NCBI GenBank assembly: GCA_027493055.1
Contig: JAPUDO010000012.1
Coordinates: 55,669 to 119,668 of the forward strand
Direction of reading: 5' to 3'
DNA: 64,000 nucleotides
Source: Niabella sp.
Lineage (GTDB): Bacteria > Bacteroidota > Bacteroidia > Chitinophagales > Chitinophagaceae
The position numbers and the translations under genes are program-made. Positions 7,334 through 16,163 of this stretch are shown here, piece by piece. Under the pieces are notes generated by a model. It saw only the letters and a list, made by a program, of their open reading frames with translations, was not told the origin of the DNA and made no database searches. Positions within the stretch are counted from its first letter, which is position 1; every line of letters begins with the position of its first letter.

Positions 7334-8593
7334 TTATTGTGGAATGCGGACCGTAAAAACAGAACCGCTGTCTAAATTGCTTTCAAATTCTATGCTTCCG
7401 TTCATTAGCTGAACATACCTTACCACGATGTTCAAACCCAGCCCTGTTCCCTGTATGTTTACTGCGTTCTGAGCACGGAAGAATCTTTCAAACAGGTGTT
7501 TCTGATCCTCCTCCGAAATACCAATACCATTGTCCCTGATCGAAAGTACAACCTCTGATGGATTAATAGTGCAACTAATTTTAATTACACCATATTCCGG
7601 TGAAAATTTTATTGCGTTGGAGAGCAGGTTGATACAAATATTTTTGAGCAAACGCTCATCTACAAAAATGACACCGGTTCCCTGGTAATTGGTTTCTATA
7701 GTTTGCCCCTCTTTACGGTGCGCTGCCATTTCCTGCACTACATCGTTCAGCTCTTCAAAACATTTTTCAGCGCTGATATAAATGGGCTTGGTCTGCACAA
7801 TTCCCTCGTCCAGCTTATCCGAAGAAAGGAAATCGTCCAGTATCATTTTCATATCGTTGACCGCATGTTTGATACGGTTAATATGTTTAATACGTTTGGC
7901 AGGCTCGTTGAGGTCATTGTATTTTTCCAGCAAAAACGAAGAGGAGAGAATAGTGCTTAAAGGGGTTTTAAACTCATGGGAAGCCATGGATACAAATTTT
8001 GATTTCATATCGCCCAGGTCTTTCTCCTCTTTTAATGCATCGCTTAGCTCCAGCTTTGACTGTTCAAGGGCAGATAAGGTTTCCCTCAGCATTTTGGTAC
8101 GGTCGTCTATTTTCTTTTCCAGGGATACATTCATTTGTTTAATTTCCCTGGTAACCTTTTCCAGCTCCATTTTCTGCTCCAGCACTATTTGCTCGTGCTG
8201 CTTACGTACCGTAATATTAATTATAAAAGCAATTACAAACAGCTCACCGTCCAGGATATAATTGCTCAGGCTTACTTCAACAGGAAAGACACTACCGTCC
8301 TTCTTTTCCGCGTACAGATCTCTTCCATGCCCCATTGCCCGGGGGCCGGGATTTTTATAGAACCCATCGCGGTAGCTTATGTGATGTCCTTTTATGGAAG
8401 GAGGCAGCAGTATTTCCATTGGCCTATTCATTACCTCATCTCTTGTATATCCAAAATCCTTTTCTGCCTGCTTATTAAAATTGATGATCAGCCCCTGCAT
8501 ATTTGTTACCACAATGCCTATAGTGGCATGACTGAACAATGCTTCGAACATATTGGGCTGACCCGGGGTATCGTTTATTTCCTTAATGTTCAT
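7334..8593 (-). CDS. Soluble PAS-domain sensor histidine kinase
   Basis: A 419-residue kinase without a membrane segment. A PAS domain is at about residues 12-132 (EALFSHATIGIVVTN to VIAFIINITVRK), with a sequence resembling FixL-type or redox PAS domains. A coiled coil follows at 135-200, then a HisKA domain with the phospho-accepting His in MASHEFKTPLS, and a HATPase with N box (NLLSNAIKF), DNGIGI and GTGLGLNIV. It likely phosphorylates the REC-cNMP-HTH regulator encoded next. The signal is probably cytoplasmic; ligand unknown. Confidence 0.92.
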   Translation of the reverse strand: MNIKEINDTPGQPNMFEALFSHATIGIVVTNMQGLIINFNKQAEKDFGYTRDEVMNRPMEILLPPSIKGHHISYRDGFYKNPGPRAMGHGRDLYAEKKDGSVFPVEVSLSNYILDGELFVIAFIINITVRKQHEQIVLEQKMELEKVTREIKQMNVSLEKKIDDRTKMLRETLSALEQSKLELSDALKEEKDLGDMKSKFVSMASHEFKTPLSTILSSSFLLEKYNDLNEPAKRIKHINRIKHAVNDMKMILDDFLSSDKLDEGIVQTKPIYISAEKCFEELNDVVQEMAAHRKEGQTIETNYQGTGVIFVDERLLKNICINLLSNAIKFSPEYGVIKISCTINPSEVVLSIRDNGIGISEEDQKHLFERFFRAQNAVNIQGTGLGLNIVVRYVQLMNGSIEFESNLDSGSVFTVRIPQ

Positions 8594-8673
8594 GTATAGC
8601 TAAAATGCTGATGACAGTTTTATAAACTGCAAAAATAGAGTGATATCAACAAAAATCACCTATCCGCGGCTTT

Positions 8674-9351
8674 TTAATCTCCAAGCAGATCGGGCCTTCT
8701 TTCTTTAGTGCGTTGCAGGGACTGCTCATACCGCCATTCTTCAATTTTTCTGTGGTCTCCGCTCATAAGTACATCTGGTACGTGCATACCTTTAAAATCT
8801 ACCGGGCGGGTGTAAACGGGCGGCGCCAGCAGGTTGTCCTGGAAGGAATCCGTAAGCGCCGAAGTTTCATCGTTCAGCACTCCGGGCAAGAGTCTGCCGA
8901 TAGCATCTGTGAGAACTGCTGCAGCCAGTTCGCCACCGCTTAATACATAATCACCAATGGATATCTCTTTTGTTACATATTGCCGGCGGATGCGTTCATC
9001 AATTCCTTTATAATGCCCGCATATCATAAGCAGGTTGCCTTTCAGCGAAAGCGAATTGGCTATTTTCTGGGTCAGCCTTTCCCCGTCAGGGGTCAGGTAG
9101 ATGATCTCATCATATTTCCTTTCACGGGATAATGCGTCAATGGCATTGGCCAGCGGCTCGCACATCATCACCATCCCGGCGCCGCCACCATACTGGTAAT
9201 CGTCAACCTGGCCATACTCATTTACTGCCCATTTACGCAGGTGATGCAACTGTACGGTAAGCAGGCCTTTTTCCTGCGCACGTTTCATGATGCTGTGCTC
9301 AAAGGGGCTGGTCAGTAATTCAGGAAGAACGGTGAGTATATCGATGTGCAT
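8674..9351 (-). CDS. trmD: tRNA (guanine37-N1)-methyltransferase
   Basis: A 225-residue SPOUT methyltransferase that methylates G37 beside the anticodon and prevents +1 frameshifting. It starts [13 protein letters not shown] and has the conserved YGGGAGMVM, the [12 protein letters not shown] loop and the trefoil-knot AdoMet site around [15 protein letters not shown]. Length fits the family. It is not in the rpsP-rimM-rplS cluster usual elsewhere. A -7 element TACATTTG sits 5 bases before its ATG, and word-type repeats lie just upstream. Confidence 0.95.
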   Translation of the reverse strand: MHIDILTVLPELLTSPFEHSIMKRAQEKGLLTVQLHHLRKWAVNEYGQVDDYQYGGGAGMVMMCEPLANAIDALSRERKYDEIIYLTPDGERLTQKIANSLSLKGNLLMICGHYKGIDERIRRQYVTKEISIGDYVLSGGELAAAVLTDAIGRLLPGVLNDETSALTDSFQDNLLAPPVYTRPVDFKGMHVPDVLMSGDHRKIEEWRYEQSLQRTKERRPDLLGD

Positions 9352-9355
9352 TGGG

Positions 9356-9363
9356 CAAATGTA
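9356..9363 (-). promoter_or_regulatory. -7 element TACATTTG of trmD
   Basis: Perfect TAnnTTTG on the minus strand, close to the trmD ATG. The upstream sequence is a GTACGATGTACG-type repeat, so any -33 box would have to lie within repeat DNA. Confidence 0.4.
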
Positions 9364-9482
9364 CGAAATACGAGGTACGGTGTACGATGTACGGCGTACG
9401 AGGTGAAAGCGAAAGGCTGAAAGCCGGAGGCTAAAGACAGGGCACGATGCACAACCAGAAACCCGAAACCAGCAATTACGGT

Positions 9483-9872
9483 TTATTCACTTTCCATAAA
9501 ATCATCCAGGTCCCGGCGTTCTTTTTTAGTAGGGCGGCCGATTTTGCTGAGGCGCTTACCGCTAAAAAATGAAGCGGCCTGCACTTTGGCTTTTTCCAGC
9601 TCTTCGGGCGGGGTCAGGTCAACATAGTTTTTGATGGCCTCTTCGTACTTCACGCGGGTATGCAATAAACCTACAACTTTTATTACCCATTTTCGGCCTT
9701 CGGTACGTACATCGTAAATATCACCCAGGTGCACGTTTTTGCCGGGCTTGGCGGGCTCGTCCTGGTACTTCACTTTATTGTCGTTGCAGGCATCGGTAGC
9801 CAGCCGCCGGGTTTTGAACAGGCGGATAGACCATAAATATTTATCAAGGCGTAATTTTTCTGTATCTGCCAT
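9483..9872 (-). CDS. S4-domain RNA-binding protein (Hsp15-like)
   Basis: A 129-residue protein with an S4 RNA-binding domain at residues 6-65 ([22 protein letters not shown]) and a basic tail ([21 protein letters not shown]). It resembles Hsp15/HslR, which binds stalled 50S subunits that still carry peptidyl-tRNA. Its ATG overlaps the stop codon of the upstream AbiEii-like gene by one base (TGATG), which suggests translational coupling. A housekeeping gene coupled to a toxin-like gene is an odd arrangement. Confidence 0.88.
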   Translation of the reverse strand: MADTEKLRLDKYLWSIRLFKTRRLATDACNDNKVKYQDEPAKPGKNVHLGDIYDVRTEGRKWVIKVVGLLHTRVKYEEAIKNYVDLTPPEELEKAKVQAASFFSGKRLSKIGRPTKKERRDLDDFMESE

Positions 9873-10498
9873 CAGCTTAGTTTATAGTCATTCACAGCTT
9901 TTAATATTGCTTCCTTCAACTTTTCCCAATCGGGAAATGGCTGAATACAAACAGGAGACTCTTCGTTATTGGCATCCTCAAAGTATTGTAAGCTCTTTAG
10001 CGCCATCCATGAATTATCCGACATATATTTTTCATCATAAAAATTCAACAGCTCTCTTAAAGAAAACATCTTCAGTAAAGCGTAAATATCGTAAAAATCT
10101 TTTTTGCTTCCCCTCCCACATATCGCATTTAGCTTCATGGCAGCAATATCTTCCACCGAATACAAATGAATGTCGTCAATACGTTGTGTGGGACGTATTG
10201 TCTTTACATTAGCGTAATTCACAAAATCGCATTTAATGCCATTAATATGGCAAAAAATAAAAACTTTTGTTGTTCTCCTTATTGTTATTCCAGGGTAATC
10301 ATTTTGTAAAAGCAAAGCGGTTTCTTCCATGTCAGCCTGCGTGAACGCAAACATATCGGCATCTATACTTTGACGATGGCCAATTTGCAAGGCCAGTGAA
10401 GTACCTCTCGCTAAAGCAAAATTTCTAAGATAATCAGCTGCTGAAAATTGCTCCAGGAGCCTGTTCATTTTTTCGTCAATAGTATTGAGATGGAGCAT
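9872..10498 (-). CDS. AbiEii-like nucleotidyltransferase (putative toxin)
   Basis: A 208-residue protein of the AbiEii/AbiGii family, nucleotidyltransferases that act as toxins or abortive-infection effectors by modifying tRNA. The signature region reads ALARGTSLALQIGHRQSIDADMF. The usual GGT-x-LAL begins RGT here, while the S-x-DxDxF acidic pair is kept. The later VEDIAAMKLNAICGRGSKKDFYDIYAL segment is also typical. It overlaps the upstream 95-codon gene by 23 bases, like an antitoxin-toxin pair. Confidence 0.85.
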   Translation of the reverse strand: MLHLNTIDEKMNRLLEQFSAADYLRNFALARGTSLALQIGHRQSIDADMFAFTQADMEETALLLQNDYPGITIRRTTKVFIFCHINGIKCDFVNYANVKTIRPTQRIDDIHLYSVEDIAAMKLNAICGRGSKKDFYDIYALLKMFSLRELLNFYDEKYMSDNSWMALKSLQYFEDANNEESPVCIQPFPDWEKLKEAILKAVNDYKLS

Positions 10499-10748
10499 GC
10501 ATTTCTGATTTGGGAATCTGGAAATAATTGGAACAAAAGTTATGTGTAACTACATCCAGATCCCGGCTTTCTTTTATAGACATAACAATTTGGGATGTAG
10601 TGTACTGCTTAAGTATTTGCTGTACATCCCGCATTCCACCCCGTACCAAAACCCGCTCAATAATAAAACGCCGGTTCCTTTCCCAATCCAGCTTTTGGGG
10701 GTCTACATCCCAGAAAAGGCTTTTATGAAATGCTTCTGATACTTTCAT
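10476..10748 (-). CDS. Small DUF6922-like protein, putative antitoxin
   Basis: About 90 residues from the ATG at 10748 (MKVSEAFHKSLFWDVDPQKL); five more codons reach 10763. The pattern LFWDVDPQKLDWERNRRFIIERVLVRG is characteristic of small proteins commonly encoded just before AbiEii-like genes in Bacteroidota. I call it an antitoxin from position and overlap, not from a DNA-binding motif that I can see. Confidence 0.7.
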   Translation of the reverse strand: MKVSEAFHKSLFWDVDPQKLDWERNRRFIIERVLVRGGMRDVQQILKQYTTSQIVMSIKESRDLDVVTHNFCSNYFQIPKSEMHAPSQYY

Positions 10749-10834
10749 ACTATAAAGATACAAATGATTTAAGGAAAGAAAATGCCCGGGGTTCTACGGG
10801 TGCCTTAATATTTTTGATTCAAAACCTCGAAGAG

Positions 10835-10930
10835 GTCAAACATTTATAGAAAAAAGACGTACGTAGCGGATACGACCCCTTTGGGGTCGAACAATACCGT
10901 CGTCTGTTTATCAATCTATAAATATATGAC
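10835..10930. repeat. Nested palindromic element (MITE-like)
   Basis: Arms at 10835-10850 and 10915-10930 pair at 13 of 16 positions (GTCAnAnATTTATAGA type). The centre holds a perfect CGACCCC-TTT-GGGGTCG hairpin at 10873-10889. It has the same plan as the element at 951-1066. The 364-base gap 10749-11112 otherwise holds only the metalloprotease promoter. Confidence 0.55.
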
Positions 10931-11054
10931 TCCTCCGGATTCATCAAACCTCAAAAAATGTTAGGCGCCCGGTTCCACCGTATAAATGCCTTTTACGCCC
11001 AAAGCAACCTATTCCTGGCTTTTCCCCGATGGCTTTTTCATCAAATATTACAAA

Positions 11055-11071
11055 TTTCCGCATTTCGTAAA
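11055..11071 (+). promoter_or_regulatory. 17-bp dyad operator candidate, copy 1
   Basis: TTTCCGCATTTCGTAAA, an imperfect dyad (TTTnCG-N5-CGnAAA; 6 of 8 pairs match). The identical word lies at 13102-13118 and related copies lie before hmuR. It starts exactly 37 bases upstream of the -7 element TACCTTCG (11092-11099), so it covers the -33 position. Confidence 0.7.
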
Positions 11072-11091
11072 AGTGTAGTGCCTACTTAATT

Positions 11092-11099
11092 TACCTTCG
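11092..11099 (+). promoter_or_regulatory. -7 element TACCTTCG of the metalloprotease gene
   Basis: Seven of eight to TAnnTTTG. It lies 13 bases before the TTG start at 11113 and at the same 37-base offset from the dyad element as at the TonB receptor and haem receptor promoters. Confidence 0.55.
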
Positions 11100-11112
11100 T
11101 AAAAAGTAGCCG

Positions 11113-13059
11113 TTGAGAAGAATTGCTTTATTTATATTTTTAGTAATTGATTTTTTGAGTGTGAACGCTCAAACAGGCATTTGCGGCTTTGATCCGATAC
11201 ACAGGCAGCAAATTGCTTCTCCCGAAAACCGTAGTATAGTACATCAAATCAACAGTGCTATTGCAGTTAAACAAAATAACTTACGTTTACGCAGATCCGT
11301 CATTTCAGGTAAATCCGCAGTTTATGAGATACCGGTTGTTGTACATGTGGTTCACTCCGGTGAAGCCATCGGAACCCCATACAATCCATCCGATGCTACA
11401 ATCAGGCAAATGATTGATTTTGTAAACAGGGCTTACAGCGGTGAGGTTGGTGGCAACGGGGTGAATATTCCTATAAGGTTTAAACTGGCGCAGCGGGCTC
11501 CTGATTGCAGTCCTACAACAGGTATAATAAGGGTAGATGGCAGTGTAATTGCCGGTTATGCTGAAAATGGTTTAGTTTATTCCGGAAATGCTACCGGTGC
11601 ATCAGATTTGGCTCTTAAAAATTTGAGCCGGTGGCCTAATACGGAATACTATAACATCTGGATAGTTAAAGATATTAAAGCTATAGGAGTGCCTGATGGC
11701 GCATACATAGCGGCCTATGCTTACTTTCCCGGCGGCAGTGCCAGCAGGGATGGAACCGTAATGCGTTTCAATACTGTTAATTCTACATCTGCTACATTGC
11801 CACATGAGCTAGGCCATGCGTTTGCACTGTATCATACTTTTGACGACGGAAAAGATGAAGAAACCTGTGCAGAAAATACAGACTGTGCCAGGCAGGGAGA
11901 TATGGTTTGTGATACAGATCCTCATCTATCCATGCTGGGAACCTGTCCTAATCCGGCCAACATCAACCCTTGTACAGGAACACCATTCGGCACACTCCCT
12001 TTCAATATCATGAACTATGGTACCTGCAGAAACCAGTTTACACAGGGGCAGGCCGACAGGGCCTTAGCAGCACTATTGACCAGCAGGGAAAGCTTAATTT
12101 ATTCACAGGGAGGAAATGCCCCCCTCAGCAGCGTAGCGAAACCTTCCTGCACAGCATCTGTAGAAGTAGTACAATCCAGGAATGCGGCTGATATTGGCCC
12201 TAAAGTTATTGAAATTGTTGGACAGCTTTACAATAGCTCCAATGGTTACAGTAAAGATGGATATATCGGCTATATAGATAATAGCTGCAAAAAAGAAGCT
12301 AAAATGGACGTGAGCAACAGCTATATATTGAACGTGTCTACCTCACCCAACCGCCAGAGGGTTAAAGTTTGGATAGACTGGGATAACAGCGGATCATTTG
12401 ATGCCACAGAGCTGGTCATGAACAGTATGTCGCCTTCAGGAACTTATGTTCATACGGATACTTTAAAGCCAGCTATGATGTCAAAGGCTATTATTAATAC
12501 GCCATTGAGAATGAGAGTAGCCTCCGATTTTTATGACAGTCCGGATTATGATGCCTGTTCTCAACTGCAGTTTGGGCAGATGGAGGATTATACCGTAGTC
12601 TTAAGCTCTACGATTCCTGTCCGGTTTGGCAGCATCACTGCTTCCAAAACCAATAATAACCACCTGGATATTAACTGGACCACGATATCTGAAATTAATA
12701 CGGGTTATTTTGAGCTACAGGTTTCTAACGATGGCGCTACTTTTAAAACTATCGAAAAGGTCTACTCAAAAGGAGCTACTGGCAGCTCTAATGAAGTTTT
12801 ATCCTATTCTAATTCAATTAATTATACAAACACAGGTGTTCTGGGCCTGTTAATCATCGGATTATCGGGCATGGCCTTATTTAAAAGAAAGAAGTGGGGA
12901 TATATGGGCTTATTCTGCTTTGGTATTCTTTACCTGGCATGTAATAAAAAAGAGCATACTGACCTTCCGGAAAAGGATGTTTTTTTAAGAATTGCCCATG
13001 TTGATACCCATCAAACCATTACCTATTCACCCGTTATTAAGGTAGATAACCAGAAATAA
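11113..13059 (+). CDS. Secreted M43-type zinc metalloprotease
   Basis: A 648-residue exported protein starting at TTG; the signal peptide ends near VNAQ (residue 20). The metzincin zinc site is H231-E-L-G-H235 with H241, followed by the Met-turn region FNIMNYGTC, as in pappalysin/cytophagalysin (M43) enzymes. A GEVED-type domain lies near 385-500 (VWIDWDNSGSFDATEL to MEDYTVVL). The C-terminus lacks a clear sorting domain; instead there are two hydrophobic segments and LYLACNKK. It shares a promoter element with the metal-uptake operon that follows and with hmuR, so I infer co-regulation. Confidence 0.88.
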   Translation: MRRIALFIFLVIDFLSVNAQTGICGFDPIHRQQIASPENRSIVHQINSAIAVKQNNLRLRRSVISGKSAVYEIPVVVHVVHSGEAIGTPYNPSDATIRQMIDFVNRAYSGEVGGNGVNIPIRFKLAQRAPDCSPTTGIIRVDGSVIAGYAENGLVYSGNATGASDLALKNLSRWPNTEYYNIWIVKDIKAIGVPDGAYIAAYAYFPGGSASRDGTVMRFNTVNSTSATLPHELGHAFALYHTFDDGKDEETCAENTDCARQGDMVCDTDPHLSMLGTCPNPANINPCTGTPFGTLPFNIMNYGTCRNQFTQGQADRALAALLTSRESLIYSQGGNAPLSSVAKPSCTASVEVVQSRNAADIGPKVIEIVGQLYNSSNGYSKDGYIGYIDNSCKKEAKMDVSNSYILNVSTSPNRQRVKVWIDWDNSGSFDATELVMNSMSPSGTYVHTDTLKPAMMSKAIINTPLRMRVASDFYDSPDYDACSQLQFGQMEDYTVVLSSTIPVRFGSITASKTNNNHLDINWTTISEINTGYFELQVSNDGATFKTIEKVYSKGATGSSNEVLSYSNSINYTNTGVLGLLIIGLSGMALFKRKKWGYMGLFCFGILYLACNKKEHTDLPEKDVFLRIAHVDTHQTITYSPVIKVDNQK

Positions 13060-13101
13060 GGCGCTTGTCCCGTATGTTCATAATACAGTTTTGCCTCATA
13101 T

Positions 13102-13118
13102 TTTCCGCATTTCGTAAA
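13102..13118 (+). promoter_or_regulatory. 17-bp dyad operator candidate, copy 2
   Basis: Identical to the word at 11055-11071 and exactly 37 bases upstream of the perfect -7 element TAATTTTG at 13139-13146. The flanking sequence differs from copy 1, which argues against simple duplication of a large block. Confidence 0.7.
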
Positions 13119-13138
13119 TACATTTTACACCCATAAGG

Positions 13139-13146
13139 TAATTTTG
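13139..13146 (+). promoter_or_regulatory. -7 element TAATTTTG of the TonB receptor operon
   Basis: Perfect TAnnTTTG. It overlaps the first possible TTG start of the receptor frame (13144), so translation should begin further downstream, most likely at the TTG at 13165. Confidence 0.6.
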
Positions 13147-13164
13147 CCATTTGAAAAATCAGCT

Positions 13165-16131
13165 TTGGGAAGAAATGCATGGCTTTATGGGTTAAAATTT
13201 GTTTTGATTGTGGCATTGCAACAAATAGCCATACTTTCTAATGCCCAGTTTTCAATAAGCGGGAAAATATTGAATCAAAAAAACAAACAGCCGCTCAGCG
13301 ATGTTTCTATCACTATTGCTGAAACTGATTTGTGGGCAGTAACCAATCATAACGGCATATTTAAGATAGATAATATCCCATCCGGAAAAAACATAATCAG
13401 AATGAGCAGATTGGGTTTTTCAGCCATTTCTTTTGAAGTTGTTATAGATAAAAATATAACCGACACTGCTTTTTTCCTGAAAGAAAGTAATCTGACTTTA
13501 GACGATGTTTCTGTTACTGCTATATTAAATAAAACCACTTCCACCACTTTTACCATTGACAGAACAGCATTGGATCATATACAAATGACCAGCGTAGCTG
13601 ATGCCATGCAGCTTTTGCCTGGCGGAAAAACTAACAAAACCCTGCACCTGGCAACATCTGGTGCCCAAAATATTGCTGTTATCGGGCGTAGTGGAGAAGA
13701 TGGCAACCCTTTATTTGGTGCGGGAATTGAAGTAGACGGCGTAAGACTTTCTCCTAATGCTATACCAGGCACCACTGCTGTGGATATCAGAAACATAGCA
13801 TCTGCCAATATTGAAAGTATTGACGTAGTAAAGGGTATTGCGTCTGTGGAGTATGGCGACATGACCAATGGAATATTAAAAATCAATACACGAAAAGGCC
13901 CTACAAAGTATATATTGGAGTTATTAACGAAGCCTAATACCAAGCAGGTGGCATTGAGCAAAGGTTTTGATCTGGGCGCACGAAAGGGCATATTAAATGC
14001 AAGCCTGGAGCATACAAAATCTATTTCCAATATTGCGGCTCCCAATACCTCTTACGACAGGAACAGCTTAACACTGAAATACTCCAACACGTTTAATCAA
14101 AAAACAAAGAAGCCTATATTATTAGAAATAGGTTTAACAGGTAACATAGGAGGTTATGACACGAAATCTGATCCGGATAAATTCGTCAATACATATACAC
14201 AGTCAAAGGATAACGTACTGAGAAGTAACATTTCAGCAAAATGGCTGTTGCATAAGAAATGGGTCACGAATCTTGAAGCATCGGCCTCTGTGAATTACAA
14301 TAATCAGCAGTCGGAAAGCAGCATTAATAAATCGGCATCAGCATCTGTTGCGGCGTTACATGCTATAGAAACAGGTTATTTTGTAGGACAAACTTATGAA
14401 CAAAACCCTAATGCAGAGGTGCTTTTAGTGGCACCCGGATATTGGTATGAAAAGTCTTTCAACGATAGCAGGGCGTTAAACTACAATGCAAAAATTAAAG
14501 CCAACTGGACTAAAAAAATGGGTGCTGTGTTTAACGGTTTACAGTTAGGCAGTGAATATACAGGCAGTAAAAATAAAGGAAGAGGATCCTATTACGAAGA
14601 TATGCGGTATGCGCCTACCTGGCGGCCCTATGCGTATAGCCAGGAACCATCTATTAACAATTATTCTGTGTGGGCCGAGGATAAATTAAGAATACCCATT
14701 CGTCAAACATATTTGCAATTAGTGGGCGGGTTACGTTCTGATTTTACAAGCGTTAACGGATCAGAATATGGTACAGTATCAAGTGTATCGCCCCGTTTTA
14801 CTGCCAGGTACACTATTCGTCAAAACAGGAAAGATGCGGTATTAAGTGATTTAAGTGTATGGGGAGGATGGGGCAAGTCGGTGAAACTCCCCTCTTTTAA
14901 TATTTTGTATAAAACACCGGCGTACAGGGACATCTTAACTTTTGCTCCGGGCACTACATCAACAGGAGAAACCTTCTATGCCTATTATAGCACCCCTTAT
15001 ACCAAGATCTACAACCCTGATTTAAAATGGCAAAACAATATTCAGTCGGAAATAGGAGTGGAATTTAAGATATCAGGAACCTCCATTACTATTATAGCAT
15101 CGCAATCAAAAACCCGCGATCCTTATAGTGGCCAGAATGTATATAACCCATTTACTTATAAGTTTACCGATCAATCGAACCTGGAGAACAGTCAAATACC
15201 GATCGCCAACCGCATTTATGCTGTAGACAGGAATACCGGTGTGGTAACGGTAACAGATAAAACAGGGGTATTAGCCAGTGAAACGCTGGGATACAGGGAA
15301 TACATAAGAGCTAATTCCAGCACCAAACCCATTAACGGCGCTCCTGCATTGAGAAAAGAGCTGAGCTGGATCGTGCAATTTAAAAGGATCCAATCACTAA
15401 GAACTTCACTGCGCTTAGATGGTTCCTATTATAGTTACAGATCTGTTGATCCGATAGAAAGGGCTAATATGCCGGGTAGCACAACATTTATGCCCGATGG
15501 TAATTATTATAAGTATATTGGGTTCTACTCCGGTGGTGCAGTATCTGCAAATGGTAAAAAAACAAAGAACCTGGATATGAACGTTGTAGCTACCACACAT
15601 ATCCCGGCCATAAGGCTAATCATCTCTGCAAGACTGGAAACAGCTATATATACAATGTCTCAAAACCTGAGCGAAGCAAACGGTACGCAAAGAGGCTTTG
15701 TGCTGGATAATGTAAACGACTACTTACCATCAACAACAAAAACCGATATATACGGCAGAGAGCGGTTTGTAGGCTTATACCCTGATTATTATATAAGCTT
15801 AGATGACTTAAATGCCCGCGTTCCTTTCTACGAAAAATTTATATGGGCAAAGAGTAACGACCCCGCTTTATATAATGAGCTGGCAAAGCTTGTAGTAAGA
15901 AGTAATACTAACTATTATTTCAATCCCAACAGAACCTCATTTTATTATTCGGCTAATATAAATGTAACCAAAGAGATTAAAGATTTCGCTTCTATTACAT
16001 TTAGCGCTACTAATTTTTTGAATAATATGAGCAGGGTGCACTCGAGTTGGTCAAACTCAGATTTCACTTTGTACGAAAGCTCTTATATCCCTGCTTTCTA
16101 TTATGGACTTTCTTTAAGATTAAAATTTTAA
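13165..16131 (+). CDS. TonB-dependent outer-membrane receptor
   Basis: About 988 residues. The signal peptide ends near ILSNAQ, then a carboxypeptidase-regulatory-like domain (FSISGKILNQKNKQPLSDVSI), a plug with DGVRLSPNAIPGTTAVDIRNIASANIESIDVVKG, and a large beta-barrel ending in LSLRLKF. There is no SusD partner. It is followed by a DUF4876-like lipoprotein, a barrel protein and a cytochrome c peroxidase, a gene order met in several Bacteroidota and thought to concern metal or metal-complex uptake; the substrate is not known. The frame is open to 13144, but that start lies inside the -7 element. Confidence 0.9.
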   Translation: MGRNAWLYGLKFVLIVALQQIAILSNAQFSISGKILNQKNKQPLSDVSITIAETDLWAVTNHNGIFKIDNIPSGKNIIRMSRLGFSAISFEVVIDKNITDTAFFLKESNLTLDDVSVTAILNKTTSTTFTIDRTALDHIQMTSVADAMQLLPGGKTNKTLHLATSGAQNIAVIGRSGEDGNPLFGAGIEVDGVRLSPNAIPGTTAVDIRNIASANIESIDVVKGIASVEYGDMTNGILKINTRKGPTKYILELLTKPNTKQVALSKGFDLGARKGILNASLEHTKSISNIAAPNTSYDRNSLTLKYSNTFNQKTKKPILLEIGLTGNIGGYDTKSDPDKFVNTYTQSKDNVLRSNISAKWLLHKKWVTNLEASASVNYNNQQSESSINKSASASVAALHAIETGYFVGQTYEQNPNAEVLLVAPGYWYEKSFNDSRALNYNAKIKANWTKKMGAVFNGLQLGSEYTGSKNKGRGSYYEDMRYAPTWRPYAYSQEPSINNYSVWAEDKLRIPIRQTYLQLVGGLRSDFTSVNGSEYGTVSSVSPRFTARYTIRQNRKDAVLSDLSVWGGWGKSVKLPSFNILYKTPAYRDILTFAPGTTSTGETFYAYYSTPYTKIYNPDLKWQNNIQSEIGVEFKISGTSITIIASQSKTRDPYSGQNVYNPFTYKFTDQSNLENSQIPIANRIYAVDRNTGVVTVTDKTGVLASETLGYREYIRANSSTKPINGAPALRKELSWIVQFKRIQSLRTSLRLDGSYYSYRSVDPIERANMPGSTTFMPDGNYYKYIGFYSGGAVSANGKKTKNLDMNVVATTHIPAIRLIISARLETAIYTMSQNLSEANGTQRGFVLDNVNDYLPSTTKTDIYGRERFVGLYPDYYISLDDLNARVPFYEKFIWAKSNDPALYNELAKLVVRSNTNYYFNPNRTSFYYSANINVTKEIKDFASITFSATNFLNNMSRVHSSWSNSDFTLYESSYIPAFYYGLSLRLKF

Positions 16132-16163
16132 AATATCAAATGGCAATACAAAAAACAACAAAT

